DNA of 64,000 nucleotides from positions 248,001 through 312,000 of the forward strand of contig CAJNDT010006182.1 of NCBI GenBank assembly GCA_905221615.1, written 5' to 3'. This stretch comes from Symbiodinium sp. CCMP2592. Its lineage: Eukaryota > Sar > Dinophyceae > Suessiales > Symbiodiniaceae. The number at the start of each line of letters is the position of its first letter. Within the stretch, counting starts at the first letter, position 1. Under the pieces are notes generated by a model. That model was not told where the DNA came from. It ran no database searches and saw only the letters and a program-made list of their open reading frames with translations. The translations under genes and the position numbers were made by a program. Of the stretch, positions 18,850-32,173 are shown in pieces.

Positions 18850-21800
18850 CTTCGCCATCGCCACTCCAGCTACAAGAACCAACCACAAGACAAGTAACCG
18901 TAACAAGAAGAACAGGAACAATGACAGTAACATGAACAAGAAGAACAAAAACGGCTGCAGCCACTACTGGTGCTGCCACCCCCCGCAAACGTTGACGAGG
19001 GAGGCGACGACGATGTCGACTGCTAAGAGATGGTGACGGCTTCGGTGACGACAACCGATATCTTCACTCAAGAATGCGACATAAAAATAGTATCTTGCAT
19101 GCTCATAATGGCAAAATGTGTCTCCACAACGGCTTCAGGCCGTCTGGCGCTGCTAGTTCCAACAGCTCTCAACAAGGCAGCCGAGGGCCTTTGATTTCTG
19201 CGACACTGTGGGTATGGATGTTCGGCTTTGGGGCTTAGACTTCTGGAGGTTTTCCAATAGCTTGAAACCCAGCGCTTAGCTTTAGTTGCCCCCGTGTAGG
19301 GTCACGGTCATTCTGAAAGCGCAGGGCCGTGTCGGTTCGGTGAGTGAGGGTGTCCTCGAAAAACCCTCCACTTGACCGTTACTGTTAACTCTCTTGCTCG
19401 TGAGGCATAGGCAAATCTGGAGTCAACCATCCAGAAGAACCCTGGCGTTGGGACTCTTTGGTTGCAGAGGCACCGTGGACCTTGTGGTGACTTGGGGGAT
19501 TCAGGTGCCGGCCTCAGCAAGATGCACAGTGTTCAGTCCAGAAGGGGATTTGCAGAAGTTTCTGAGGCATCACCACGCTGCATTGCTATGCACTAGGCCC
19601 TAGGCTCGCGCTTTAATAAAGCCTCGGAATCGCCCAGGTTTCCTCCGAGCCTTTGTCTGCGGACCTCGGCCGAGGGATCGAGTTCAGCAGCCAGTTGCGC
19701 CTGGAGGAATACGCGATTCACGGGAGTCACGGGGCGGAGGGCTTTCGGGTTCAGGGACTCAAGGTGATCCTGGGACACCGGGCGAAACCTGCGGTCCCGG
19801 AGGATCTCCAGACCCAGAGAAGGCTGCTGGCTTTCTGCGAGGGCACGGCTGGAGGCTCAGAGAGGTTTCGGGTAGGCAGCGAAGGGGGTCTCGGAGGGGC
19901 GCCGCGGCCGAGGATCCAGAATTGATCATCCTCCGGCGCCGATGTTGGCCCATCGAGTTCAAGCCCGGATGCACAGAGGGAGGATGTGGCGGCTCCACTT
20001 CACCTAGTTTGAGGATTGGGATACGGGTGCTGTCTCTGCATCTCACGAGCCCCTCTACAAATCGGCAGGTGCCAGAGGCTAGGCGGCCGATCTCACAACA
20101 GTTCCTGAAGATCAGATAAGGGGGCACGGATGATCAGCTGACCGTGACAGAACATGATGGATCACGACAGGTTGTCACAGATCATCGTAGATCGGCAATA
20201 CTAACTGCTAATTCGATCGATTCGATCACAGATGTTCGTGCATGATCATAGGTGCGTAACAATAATTTCGAGAGTACAAATGATCATGCATGAGCCTGGA
20301 TGCTCCAACACCATGACGAACGTACATGTCACTGAGAGTCATGAACCGTGGAACATGACAGAGATTCGCGCAGACTCAGTATGCTAGCCATAGATAGTCA
20401 GCGGTTTCAGGTCATCACAGCTAGTCAACAAATATCGGCAACCACGCATGCATAACAGCATGTAGTAGATAGTCGAAGACGGTCGTAGATGACGCAGATA
20501 TTTTTTGAGACCCGTAGCTAGATGCACATGAGCTATAAATTGCATCCGTGGCCATGCGGGGTGGAGATGGGTATAGAAGGATCAAATCACGTGCAATCGC
20601 ACATTGACAGCCGAGCCAAGATGACACTTCGCAGTCATGGGATAAGACAGCTGTATCTATGCCGAAACCCGCGGTACATCCCACAATGGTCCGGGGCGCC
20701 TACCGAAAGTTTCCGGTGACTGGCACTTTCCAGGCGCTGGCTCACGGATCGGGGCTCGCCGTGGCCTTGAAAGATCAAGATTTGGTGACTCACGTTTGAG
20801 GGCTGACGCCCGTGCATCCATCTATCTCTCTTTGGTCTGCATACATGTTGAGTATCACTGGCACAACATGTATGTATATGTACCCTTTTTTACGTATCTA
20901 TATTTGTGTTTGTTTATGTACATGTATACACACACACACATGTTGGTACTTTGCACGGGTGTAGACCTAAGAAGACATGTGTGCACATAGTCTTATGCAC
21001 GTATATATGCACACATACATATCGGTAGTCGTGTGTCACTGCATGCAAGTGTGCATATCTGTATGGTCGTAGGTACGGCAGTTACGGGTAAAGCAGCCGG
21101 TTCTTTTGCAGCTTGTAGATGCTTGTTTCGAGACTTTGATAGAAAATGCAAGGCCAAATGTTCTTCTGCCGTGACACAAACTACAGTCACTAGGCCCGGG
21201 TGATACAAGAGCAAAATAGAGTTCAGTGGCTAGACGTAGATGCAAACAAACACGTGTTCATGCATATGTACAGATGTAGGCAAACATATGATGTGTTTTG
21301 TTTCTGACACCTTCTGTGGTGGAAGATGAGATACAGTTCCATCTTCAGATTAGTAGACTGGGACATGGCGGCATTTGGCTCGATGGTTTGAGGGGCTTGA
21401 GAGTCAGGGTCCTCTGATTGCAAGTCTGGCTTTTTCAGGATTGCTTGGCGAAAACAGTTGCTCCCACGTGGCATCATGTTTTGGCTCCCGCATATTCAGT
21501 GAGAAAGCTGTTGTTATAGGCTCCTGGCTGCTGCTGTCTGTTTGGAAGTTGCGGGTTCCGGGTTGTAATCTGAGCTTTTGCGTGGAGCTTGACGTTGGTG
21601 GCAACTTGCATGTGTGGAGTCTGAAGCCGATCTTGCAATGGTTTTCCGCTGTTGTCCGACGGGGTTTCTTGCAGCTAGCTACACCCACAAGCCTAGAAGT
21701 CTAGATTTAGTGAAGAAACAGCTGGAGGCGAGGTGTGCTTTCCCCTTGCCCAAGTTCTCCGAACCTTCAACTTTACTAGCCCTGCGGCACAGCCCCAGAT

Positions 21801-22490
21801 GACTAAGTGCCTTCAGTGGACTCCAGTGCCGTGAGCTCTTGAGGTACTATCCCGTCCCCTCTGAGCTCTTCTACCCGTTCTTGTTGGGATCCAAGACATC
21901 TCTGTTCATGTGGGAGAGGGGGGCGTTGAGGCAGGGCTCAAGCCCCAAGGGCTTGCTCGTGTGTCTCGGTGGTTCTTGCCTGAGTCGAGAGGCATGAAAC
22001 TGCACGGTGGGAAGCACCGAAGATTCATCATTATGAATATTGGGCTTCCGCAATCCCTGTAGAGACTACTTGCGGCCATCTGAGGCGGAGCTTCTTCCAG
22101 GACCGCCGCGAGGGACGCGAAGAATTGGGGAAGAAGCTCAGGGAGCTTCTGCGGCTGCCTGGTCAGAACCCCAAGCCAATCTCTAAGCCTTCAACTTCTC
22201 TATGCAAGGAATCAAGAAAACTTGGGCCCGGCATCTCAAGTGGCCCGCACACAGGAGCACTTCGGTGGGTGCGGGCCCCGAGCGTTGACATTGGGATCGT
22301 GGCCTAGCGGCCCGGATGGTTTAGGAGAGGAAGATCTTGGAAGCTAGATTGGAAAGGCTGGTGAATCTTTGTCCTCAACCTGGAATGTTTGGTAATAGCA
22401 CGCAGGATGTTGGTGTTGTTGCTGAAGCATGCTGAAGCGGAAGGCATGGTCGTGTTTGTGAAATTCGGATGCGCATTCTGGTGTCTGTTG
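18850..22490. other. intergenic, includes GATC-dense patch
   Basis: No gene recognised. The stretch contains a GATC-dense segment (separate entry) and an alternating purine-pyrimidine stretch rich in ATGTATAC words around 20850-21070, with a short (CA)n run near 20930. Several G-rich, telomere-like phrases occur near 19210 and 19740. Confidence 0.4.
20110..20285. other. GATC-dense segment
   Basis: GATC starts at 20110, 20132, 20160, 20180, 20190, 20215, 20224, 20244 and 20282. That is nine sites in 176 bp, where fewer than one is expected by chance. The surrounding words are degenerate variants of ATGATCATG, so this may be a decayed palindromic satellite. Confidence 0.6.
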
Positions 22491-22544
22491 CAGCCGTTCG
22501 GTTTTCGCAGCTTTCGATACCTTGCATCCTGATCTGCTTTCGCG

Positions 22545-22817
22545 ATGGCACGGCTCACAAAGACGGTAGCGGTGACCCTCATGGCCATGCTCGCTGCAAT
22601 CCTCCAGGGCTGTGGATGCGACACGAGCAACCTTGCCAGCTGCACCAGCAGCGCATCTGGCTGTGACGGACTGACCACCTACATGAACTGCGTGAAAGAT
22701 GCCGGCTGCTGCGATTACGAATCCGGCGGGGCCAAGGTCAAGGATGGCTTCGAAGCGATGGTGGCCTTAGTGAATCTCGTGCCAGGAAATGACTGCACCT
22801 TGAATAGCCCTTGCTAA
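22545..22817 (+). CDS. small secreted cysteine-rich protein
   Basis: A 90-residue open frame starting with ATG. Residues 1-6 contain two basic residues, 7-20 form a hydrophobic core, and a cleavage site near residues 20-23 gives a typical signal peptide, so the product probably enters the secretory pathway. The mature part has nine cysteines (23, 25, 33, 40, 49, 55, 56, 84, 90), including a CC pair and a C-terminal Cys. It is otherwise small and mildly acidic, which points to a disulfide-stabilised extracellular or vacuolar protein. The stop is TAA. AG acceptors suitable for spliced-leader addition lie just upstream (TTTTCGCAG at about 22502-22510). I cannot assign a family. The single intact exon, signal peptide and Cys pattern make it the most credible short gene outside the array. 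Confidence 0.6.
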   Translation: MARLTKTVAVTLMAMLAAILQGCGCDTSNLASCTSSASGCDGLTTYMNCVKDAGCCDYESGGAKVKDGFEAMVALVNLVPGNDCTLNSPC

Positions 22818-25800
22818 GCCGATCGGCCACAAGCGTGCTGGGGTGTGCAGGCTGCAGGATAGCCGTCACATGTGTAGACCTGTAGACACTCGAATCCTCT
22901 CAAGCTGTCCCGCGGTCCTTTGCATCACTAGCACGACCAAGCGTGATGCCGTGGTGTCGCAATGCTCGGCACCGCGTCCATGCAATGCTGCCCTTGTGAT
23001 TTCAGCACTGGGTGAGGGGGGAACGATGAAAAGAGACCCCGTGCTGTTCACGTAGCTGCGGGTCCCTGTCCCGTTAAATATCCATTAAAGTTAAATCATG
23101 GGAGCAAGGAGCTCAAACTCCCAGCAGCCCCAGGCAACAAAATCCAGAGTCCTAGTCGCAGGCCTGCATCGCAGGGATCCGTCAAAGAGGACCTGCTGGA
23201 GCCTTTCGCGCTGTCGTTCTCAGGCTCAGAGGATTCGCAGATCGGTAGTAGGAGATGAAGCATCAGTCCATAGGGATTAGGCTGTAGGCTTAGCGGTTAG
23301 GATATGGCGTCCTACGGCTTCAGTTCTCGAGGGAATCGCGAGTTGAGGGTGACGAAGCACAATGGAAACTCGACGGCCTTTCAAGCCCAACTCTGCGGGC
23401 CCGGCTTGTCCAAAGCGCTTCGTGGTGTTTGCAGGACCTGGGAGGCTTTTGGCTGACTGCAGAGGGTACGGTGGGAAGCCCAGAAGTTTGGGGCTTTGAA
23501 AGGCAAGCCCTTATCTCAGAAAAGCAAAGCCCTGAAACCCGAGACAGCGCTCGTAGCTTGAGGCGACGGCCCTCTACTTTACCTTCGAGGTGGTGCGAGA
23601 CTCGGAGACCCAGCATGGCGAAATGCATATCGCAAGTTTTTCCAGCAGGAGTAGAGATTGCAGAGTGGGAAGAAGTACAGGCTCGCCAAATGTCTGATCA
23701 AGCCAATCCTGCTTCCACCACTTACTACTCCTTGTCCTCCTCTAGCCCGATGATGACAACATGACGGCGACGGTGGTGGCGGCAATGGCGACTGCAACGC
23801 CAATGCCTATGATCACATTTTGTGTCGGACCTATCCACGTTGGCACAGACATTAGACTCTGAACCCTCTAATTTGCGGCGCATGTGCCGTGGCAAGGTGC
23901 CCGAGGCGGATGGTTCCTGCCTGAGCTTCGCGTGAGATGTGTTGCCTTTTGGGTGTGGGTGGCAGGCTGAGATTTCCATGTGTAGAACTCTGTCATGAAA
24001 GAGCCATGAATGCACTGGTGAGTTCGCCGGGGCATGGACTCATTCCCAAAGGGCCAGTAATGCACTGTCTTCCCTTGTCGAGACCTGAATTGTGAAGCCC
24101 CAAAGCAGAAATTGAGGCCCTGGAGCCGAAGGCCCAAGCCTTGAAGCCTCAGGCCCGAAAGCCGTCTGCTTCCAAGCCAGATATCCGCAAGTCAGGCACT
24201 TACCAGGCATTGCAACTGGAAGACTGGCCGCTCGGCTGGACGTGGGTTGGATTTCGGGATGTGTTGTGCTGCTTTTGGTTTACGGGCCCCTCTTCCTGAA
24301 GAGGCTGCGTGAACGGGGGGTGGGCCTGGTGACGGGTAATCCTGTGAGATGTTGTAACCCATTTAGGGGGTGTTGGGATCCTCGTGTTGTAAGCTTGCTG
24401 TGCCGGAGAGAGAGGCGCTGTCTGATGCAAAGCCGGCGAGGTGTGTAAGCCAGATCATAGGCGGGCTGACGTACTTGCAGGTCGAAGATGCCAGGTATGT
24501 GTACATCTGCACGCACCTGCATGCATGTTTGCAGCACATAGGTATGTACGTATGTACACATGATATATGTACGCACGTACATAGGTATACGTAGGAAGGC
24601 CTTCATGCATGTATGTATGTAATGCGCCTGTGCGAGATCAGCATTGCCTCGGTTCCGAGCCACGTGCCCTCAACCAGGGTTTGCGGTTGTGTGGCTCGAA
24701 ACAGCTGCCTCAAAGGCAAGACTATGCCAGCCTGCGCGCGGGGTCTTCTGGCAACCTTGGCGAGGCCTTGCACAGAGAATGAAGTTGGAGCAGCTCGTGC
24801 ACAGGGAGAGCGCCCTGAAGCCTGAAGCACGAGAACCCGGAAGAGCCGCATCGTTTCGCCAGGCCTGGCTGCCTCCAACCTTGGCAGTTCTGGACTGGCT
24901 CGTGCGTTTTCGGGGCTTTGTGTGGTTCAGGGCCAGGGATCGGGGTTCGTTGTTTAGGGATCGGGATCAGGGTTCAGTATCCAGAAATCGAGTCGAAGTG
25001 TTTGGGATGAGGGTGCCAAGGGGTTGCAGGCAAACTTCCGACGAGACAGTCCCGGGAAAGACTTTGTTCGGACAAGAGTCGCAAGCCCCTCTCCACCCCT
25101 GAATTCTAAACATCGTCCAGACGCTTGAAGCACAGTGGATTCTTGCTTTCTCGACAAAGTTCCTTCGAAAAGCAAGTGAGGAGATTCATACGGTAGCACC
25201 CGTCTCAGAACCCTTTCATGCAAACCTGTCGAATCGATGTATACATGCACGCATGCATGCATGTGCGCGCACGCACCCTCTCTCTCTCTCTCTGCCTGTC
25301 TGTCTGTCTGCATGCAGGAGCAAGGCCAGATCGCCACAGCTGCTCGGGAGCCCGGGAGAGTTCCGATGGCGAAGCCTTCCTGTTAAAGTGAACTCCGGCG
25401 AAGCTGACCTAGCACAATGTCCACATCCAGCAAGAAGTAAACAGCAAGCAGCATTCTGTTCCGACTCGCCGCGTCCTGCAGGCAGTGGTGGAGCAGAGTG
25501 CAAGGCGGGGGACTTGACATCAGAAGCTGAGTCGTTTGGGCGAGGTCGTTTTGAGCCAGCAGCTAGCCAAGCTGTTTCGAGGGTGCATGGCTTTGCCCTG
25601 GCCAGGTTCGCTGGAACCTTCTGCATCCTCTTCCCGGCGGTGTCGCCGGCTGAGTCGTGTCGAGCCGGAAGCCCTGACAAGCAACTTTGGGGGGCTCGTG
25701 GACTCAGGGTGGTGCTGCTGGTGACCTGGAGCTGCGGCTTGGCGCTGGTCACCTCGCTCCTGCTGGCGCCGCCTCGTGGGGGTTTGGCTTCCGTAGGCTT

Positions 25801-28800
25801 CATTTTCTACATGGGGTTTCGGGCAATTAAGATTTCGTCCGGAGCCTCGAAGGCCTTGCAGACCGGCGAAAGCGAAATCGTTCTGCTTGTAAGTGGTCAT
25901 AAAGTCTTAAGAGGGGGTAGCAGGAGGGGGGCAGCTTTCCAGCAGACCAATCGCTAAGCCGCTAACCAAAGCCGAACAAGAACCATGACTTAGCTCGGAA
26001 GGCCCTGGCCGCCTTCGTCATAGAGTTCCACCACGTCCGCGTGGGCCTCAATCTTTCCGTCAGCGAAGTTGCTACCTCTCCGCCATGTAGTACAGCAGGT
26101 GTCGTACGTGGAAGTATCGAGCAGTCGGGGGATAGAACCAAACGGTATCGATAATTCGAAAAACACATTGGCCGCCAATCTTCTGACCCCAGAGCCTAAG
26201 ATCCGGAGCTGTGTATTCGACACGGTGTATCCCGCTGTAAGGTAGCAAAGGCCGATCATGCTTTTCAGCGGCTCTTGTACCAAACCCGCTTTGTTCCCTT
26301 TGCCTGATCTGATATCTCGTATCTACGCGTGGAATCAGAACGATCCCTGGATTTGGTGCAGCAGCAAGTCTCATGATGAACCCGAGTCCAAATCCGACGT
26401 CCTGGGCCCCAGGAGTCAGCCAGCAGGAGGCGGCCCACTGCGAAAGAAATCTTCGCTCTCGGTCACAGGTTCAGTGGTTTCCTTTTGGTTCTAAAAAGAA
26501 GCACCAGCAAGCTGGACCATCATAGTCTTCATGCCCTCGAGGTCTTTAGCCTTTGTACTGCTCTGAGCCACCGGCTTGGTCCCGGAGCTGTTGATACGCT
26601 TGGTGAGGCTCAGAGGCTCACATCGGTAGGCTGAGCCTCAGCAAGGCCAAGGGCTCCCATGAACAGAAGGCAGGTGATGCTGATGATGATGCCGTTGTCT
26701 GAGTGCAGGCCTTCGTTTAAGAGGAAGAGGGTTTTGGGGCGCCTGGGAGTACATGATCTTTTTGTGGGAGGTGGGCGTGCTGGACATCGTTTCCCTGATC
26801 GCTTACAGCACCATCATCACTCTGGGCCTACTTCGAGTGCGCTCGGGCAGTCGGGACGGGGCATCGAGTCTGCTTTTCCCTGGCTCGCGATACAGAAGAC
26901 CTGAAGCGAGTCAGCCAGTCTGAAGGCTGCAGGACGGTCTGCAGGGTGCGATTTTTCTTCGTGTTTCGATGTTCTCGGCACTCTGACCTCTCCGAGGCTG
27001 CTATGCACGTGGCATGGTGCCAGGCTCTGGCACCTGTGTATGCGAGGGGGAATGCCATGAGGCATCGTATTGACCAGACGGTGGTAGACTTCCTGTGCCT
27101 TACCACAAAGTATTCGGCAGCGCTCTTGGGGTGGCGTAATTTGACTAAGAAAGATAAACGCGTGCGCAGGCTCCAGCATTAAGCTATTCTGTTGTGCTTC
27201 GCAAAGTACTGCACCACGTTGAGATGCGTGAAATGTATGGGTCTCTCCAAGAATATGATCTGTACCGTACAGAATGTGGTAAGATGCTTTCGGTGTATTG
27301 TGCGAGATATTGCAGGTTGTAGTGTTCCAGGTGCAGTAAGAGCAAGACTGCATCAGGTTTTGGATCGGGCAGGCAGCTTCCATTCGCTGTACTCTGAATC
27401 CTGGCTACACCAGCATGTGCCGCGGGCCGCCAAGCCTTGACAGGATGGATCTGGGAGGGATCCTCAGCTCAAGAAGCGCAAGGGCATCCAGGCTCAAAAG
27501 TGTGGGCACCCAGCATGGGAACAGGAAGACGATGTCGGTTTTGGTGTATTTTCTGAAGGCAGCGCTTGCACCTGAAGCAATTCTGGCTGGGAGTACGCAC
27601 CATCTCTTTCGGTTTTTTCGGCCTGCAAAGTTGCTGCGATAACTTCGGCCACCCTGCTCCTGATTCTGCCTTTGCTGTTGCCGATGCCAGCTTCAACCCG
27701 CCAGCTTGCTTTTCATCTTGCTGAGGATCGGCTTGCTGAGTGTCTTAATGGGCATCTGCTCCGAGGACGGGAGGGCTGCTGCGCTTTTGGGGGCTTGCTG
27801 GCCACTTCAATGGTTTTCTTTTGGTTTGTATCGATATGCTTGGGTTTCGGGCGCTTCTCTGCAGCCGAAGTCCAAGTGCTGAATGTAGCTTGGGCGCTTA
27901 GACTCTGACTGTCGACTACCTACATCTACCTACCGGATATTGATCGAAACGAACCTGGAGCCGATGCTCCTGCATTTTTCTGCGGACAGCGGATGCGAGG
28001 AGGGTGATGGAAGGCCTACGTTTCTGCTGCCAGGCCCTCACTTGTTTACAGGCCTAGCCGAGCAAGGTTCTGAGTGGCTACCCCAAGCAGCGTAATGAAG
28101 ACTTGAGGTTCAGGCCGCGGCTTCAGAAACACCATGCAGATGCATCGGGACGGATTGTGTTGCAGCTGCTGAGCTCGAGCTAAAGTGTCCTTGCTTCCGC
28201 CGCCTCGAACCATGGAAGCTGTGAACAAGGCAGTCCGCCCAATTTTTGAGGAGCTGTCAGCCATTTTGAACAAGATTGGCAGGAATCTCTTCGACATGTG
28301 TCTGTGTGAAGGGGTCCCCCGCAGTCGTTTGCCTTTTGATGCGACAACAATATTTCTTGATATTTCTTGCTAGTTCTCGGAGTCTGAGGCACGCTCCTTT
28401 TCAGATTGCTGTCGCACGTGGACTCTTAATGCGGCCGGCACGCTCCGGCCACGAAAGAGCGCCAGGCTTTCGTGATGCTTCTCTGGTAAAACCCGTAAGC
28501 CGCAACTGCTGCAGGCTTGCCCGCTTACCCACCGCCATGTGGCAATGATGATTGATTTCCTCTATCCCCACGAGGCAAGGACAGAGGGTTGATTGGCAGA
28601 AGCTCACAACACGACGGCGATGCTTGTTCTCCCGCCTAATGCATGCGCTCTTCGGGATCTGGACCCTGTAAGGCCTTTGCAAGAGGGCAGGTCTCCAGAC
28701 TGTGGCAGCGGCTTGTCTCGGATTTGGGGCCCAAAGGGTGGTCCTCGCGAGCGGTTGTCTAGAGAGCTCTGTAGCTGTTTTGCAAGCTGTGGACAAACCT

Positions 28801-30919
28801 TTGCAGCTGTTTTTCAGAACAGAGGCAAGCAGCATCTGCGTTGGATGCAAGGGAGGCTGTGCTGAGGCTCGCTGTGTGGGAGACTTGGTTCATGTAGTGG
28901 AGAGCATCGACGAAGCAGCGCCAGGAGTTCATCCGGAGGACGCAAAAATTAGAAGTAGTCCGCACCCAGAGTCTTGTTCACCCCTTCCCCACGGCAAACC
29001 CGAGGCCGTAAACCTACCGAACCGAACACCGCCAAACCCCCAAAATAGAATCAAAATCCCTCTCCCCTTCGAGTAGCCGATGCAGGCTCCGACCCTCGGG
29101 TTGGGTGCGAGACGCGGCAGACGCTGCATGCCTCAAGGCAGTGTGGGGTGTTCTGAAAGAGCCACGCGAAACAAGCCTGCAACTGGCAGATTTCAGCATC
29201 GTAATCGTAGTTGACATGATGGTGATAAAGATCGTTCACGATGGAGAAAGAAGCTCGTCGTCATGGTTGTCCTCGTTCTTGCAGTGCAACCTGGAACCTA
29301 CCCGAACGGGATCAGCCCCGGAAGGACGCGGCCTTCTGCAAGCGGCTACTACGGGACTCTCGGCAGCTGCCTTTGGTGCCGGAGCCACTCCAATGAGGCG
29401 GATATCACAAGCCCATGGATCTCACTAGACCGAAGATCACACCAAACAGAAGGTCCACCACCAGAGCTTGTCCTTGCAATGCAAGATTTGAGTCTCAAGA
29501 ACGTTCTGTCTTATGTGTCTTTAGCCTGGTCGTCTGGGTGTCGTCTTGTGTCCACTGACTCCACTGATGCTAGTGGAATGACCTTGGTTGCTTTTGCGGT
29601 GCATGTACACCCAGGATTGGTGCACCTACTTGTCCGATGCCAGTTTGCAAGTCGCCTATGCACCTTGGCCGCTTTGTCCCTGCCCTGCGAACTCGAGCCC
29701 GCTATCCCAAAGCCCTTCTACCTGAACTCCGGCACCCGAGACGGACCGAGAACCAAAGTTTCCACTGCAAGTCCGTCTCAGTCTCGTCCCGCCAGCCCCC
29801 GAACACATGTGCATCTTCCAAGGAACTTTATACAGGAGGCAAGAAGATAGATCGTAGCAGCCGTAGCAGTGCTCTGTTGACCACGGGACACCACACGGAG
29901 CTCTTGAGTCTGCTGTCGCTGGTTATAGCTTGGGTTCTGGGTTGGCTGGCTCTCAGCACTGGCGAGAAGAAGCTTCTGGTGGCTGGAATGTCAGCTTTGC
30001 TTGAATCAGACTTATCCCGCAACAGTGCGCTCGCGCCTCCAAACCGTCTCGGGCAATCGTTGGGCCTCTGGCATCATCATTCATCTTAGCATCAACTTCA
30101 AGCTCTGTTACTCCAATGGCCCAAGACCCTCAACGCTCGGCCTAGAAATTCGCGGCCTAAACCACAGACCAGGTCTCCTACAAGCAGCATCTCGTATTTA
30201 CGGACCCTACCGCGAAAATGGTGGCGCCACCTCAAGGCACCGGGCCTTGCAAGAGATCGGTTACAGCGACGAACAGTAGTAGCAGTAACAGAGGCTGCTG
30301 TAGCAGCAAACTGCCGCACGCAGAACAACAATAACAACTTCTGCTTTCATCCGCAGCGGCACTCACGACTACTGCTACTACTAAACTACTACTGCTGTAC
30401 TTCTGACTTCTGACCCTGTCTAGTCTAGTCAGCATAACTTGCGCCGGGGGCTGCTTGTGACAGTGATGGTTTTCCTGGAGTCTAGCGTGCGGACAAACTC
30501 AGGGGCTTCGGGTTTTCTCCAACTCGCAGCATTGTTTCTCAATCCGAGGAGCTGATCTCTTCCCCGTTGATGTGGATCGTGACACGTACCGACACCTGGC
30601 GATAGCAAAGGTGCACAATGAAGCCCTTGGATCATGCCGTGCAGATTTTCGGGGTGTGCTGTCTGGCTACTTTTTGGTCCGGCGGCCTTCAGCTTGTGTT
30701 CCACGTAGTGTCCTGGGAGCCTCTGAAGAGTCTGACGTTAACATTTAGTTAAATACGCTAAATAGACCCTATTGATTCACACAGTCCGCTGTTGCAAGGA
30801 TTGGTGATCGAGACCTTTTCTGCAGACAGGCTTTGGTGGAGATGCCTCGAGTCGCCCGACTGAAGAAAGTCCGTCTCCAATAACGTCATGTACATGAATG
30901 AATAAACGTATGTATGGAC
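22818..30919. other. gene-poor region
   Basis: Only short, low-quality open frames were seen; the longest (25253-25957, plus) begins in a TC/TG microsatellite and has no domain. G-rich telomere-like tracts occur around 24880-25000, and a C-rich one at 28981-29060. Alternating GTAC/ATGC-rich DNA lies at 24480-24620, and (TC)n/(TG)n at about 25261-25310. Confidence 0.4.
28212..28373 (+). CDS. possible short exon, unknown
   Basis: Begins with ATG in a good context (ACCATGG). It reads MEAVNKAVRPIFEELSAILN followed by KIGRNLFDM, a helical amphipathic-looking stretch unlike the surrounding frames. The Cys-containing tail may run into an intron. No domain is recognised and no partner exon was found, so this is only a candidate. 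Confidence 0.2.
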   Translation: MEAVNKAVRPIFEELSAILNKIGRNLFDMCLCEGVPRSRLPFDATTIFLDISC

Positions 30920-31515
<596 letters not shown>

Positions 31516-31516
31516 G

Positions 31517-31540
31517 CTACTCCCCAGTTTTGGGGAGTAG
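31517..31540. repeat. hairpin A1
   Basis: Perfect 9-bp arms CTACTCCCC and GGGGAGTAG around the loop AGTTTT. Its paralogue A2 at 32175-32198 differs by a compensated C-G to T-A pair and one loop base. Confidence 0.85.
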
Positions 31541-31552
31541 TGGAAACATGAA

Positions 31553-31600
31553 GGTCATCCGATGGTTCGCAGGTCAATGCCGCAGCCCCATCTGATGCCT
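31553..31600. repeat. hairpin B1 (TTCGCAGGTC-core family)
   Basis: Arms CATC-c-GATGG and CCATC-t-GATG pair with one c/t mismatch. The loop carries TTCGCAGGTC, then AAT, then GCCGCAGCC. This stem sequence is unrelated to the stems of other family members. Confidence 0.75.
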
Positions 31601-31614
31601 GCTTGGTTTGGGCT

Positions 31615-31658
31615 CACCATGACGTTTCGCAGGTCAAAGCCGCAGCCACGACATGGTG
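31615..31658. repeat. hairpin B2
   Basis: Arms CACCATG-a-CG and CG-a-CATGGTG have one A/A mismatch, with core TTCGCAGGTC...GCCGCAGCC between them. It is closely related to B5, where the mismatch is a T-A pair. Confidence 0.75.
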
Positions 31659-31677
31659 CCCTTGAAAAAAGCGTCAT

Positions 31678-31700
31678 CGGGGGTACGGGTCCTGCCCCCG
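31678..31700. repeat. hairpin D1 (GGGTCCTG-loop family)
   Basis: Arms CGGGGG and CCCCCG, perfect 6 bp, around loop TACGGGTCCTG. Relatives D2, D3, E1 and E2 lie at 32287-32386. Confidence 0.7.
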
Positions 31701-31709
31701 TTAGAGGAC

Positions 31710-31758
31710 TGCGCTCGCAGTTCGCAGGTCTTACAGAATGCTGCAGCCCTGCAGCGCA
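31710..31758. repeat. hairpin B3
   Basis: Arms TGCGCT-c-GCAG and CTGC-AGCGCA have one bulged C. The inner core is TTCGCAGGTC, TTACAGAAT, GCTGCAGCC. It belongs to the longer-loop subtype with B4. Confidence 0.7.
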
Positions 31759-31771
31759 TGTCGTATTAATA

Positions 31772-31832
31772 CGGTCAAGCACAGTTCGCAGGTCTTACCG
31801 AAATGCCGCAGCCCTGCGGTGCTTGCCGACCG
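31772..31832. repeat. hairpin B4
   Basis: Inner arms CAAGCAC and GTGCTTG, plus an outer CGGT/ACCG pairing separated by a 3-nt bulge. The core is TTCGCAGGTC, TTACCGAAAT, GCCGCAGCC. Immediately to the left is the 12-bp perfect palindrome CGTATTAATACG (31762-31773). Confidence 0.7.
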
Positions 31833-31866
31833 ACAGCTGAAATTCTTTACACTGGTCGAAGATATA

Positions 31867-31901
31867 CTCACAAAAGTGCCGCATTTTGGCACTTTTTTGA
31901 G
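31867..31901. repeat. hairpin C, A-like loop, terminator-like shape
   Basis: Arms CTCA-c-AAAAGTGCC and GGCACTTTT-t-TGAG pair over 13 bp with one mismatch. The loop GCATTTT resembles the A-family loops AGTTTT and AATTTT, although the stem is entirely different. The T run makes it look like a bacterial intrinsic terminator, but nothing upstream supports that role. Confidence 0.75.
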
Positions 31902-32173
31902 ATGATTCGTTTTCGTTAGCATCAACCTTGATGCCTTGTTGGTCACAATATACAGAGGCATACTGATCCAAGTCAGCTTTGCTTTCTCGGAACTTCTTAG
32001 CTTCTTTTATGGATCGAGCGAAAAGGATGCTCGCATACCGGCCTTGGGCCAGGCTGCGAAGAAAGAAAAGTTATTCCATCCTTGCCAACAGAACTCATGC
32101 AGTTTGATGGAAGTTAAATCCCTGCCAGCCTCTGCGGATTTGGTCCCTTTGCTATTAGGGCTGTACACACACA

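Noticed and set aside
31867..31901. Bacterial intrinsic terminator
   Set aside because: The stem plus T-run shape fits, but there is no prokaryotic gene upstream, and the loop ties it to the hairpin family here.
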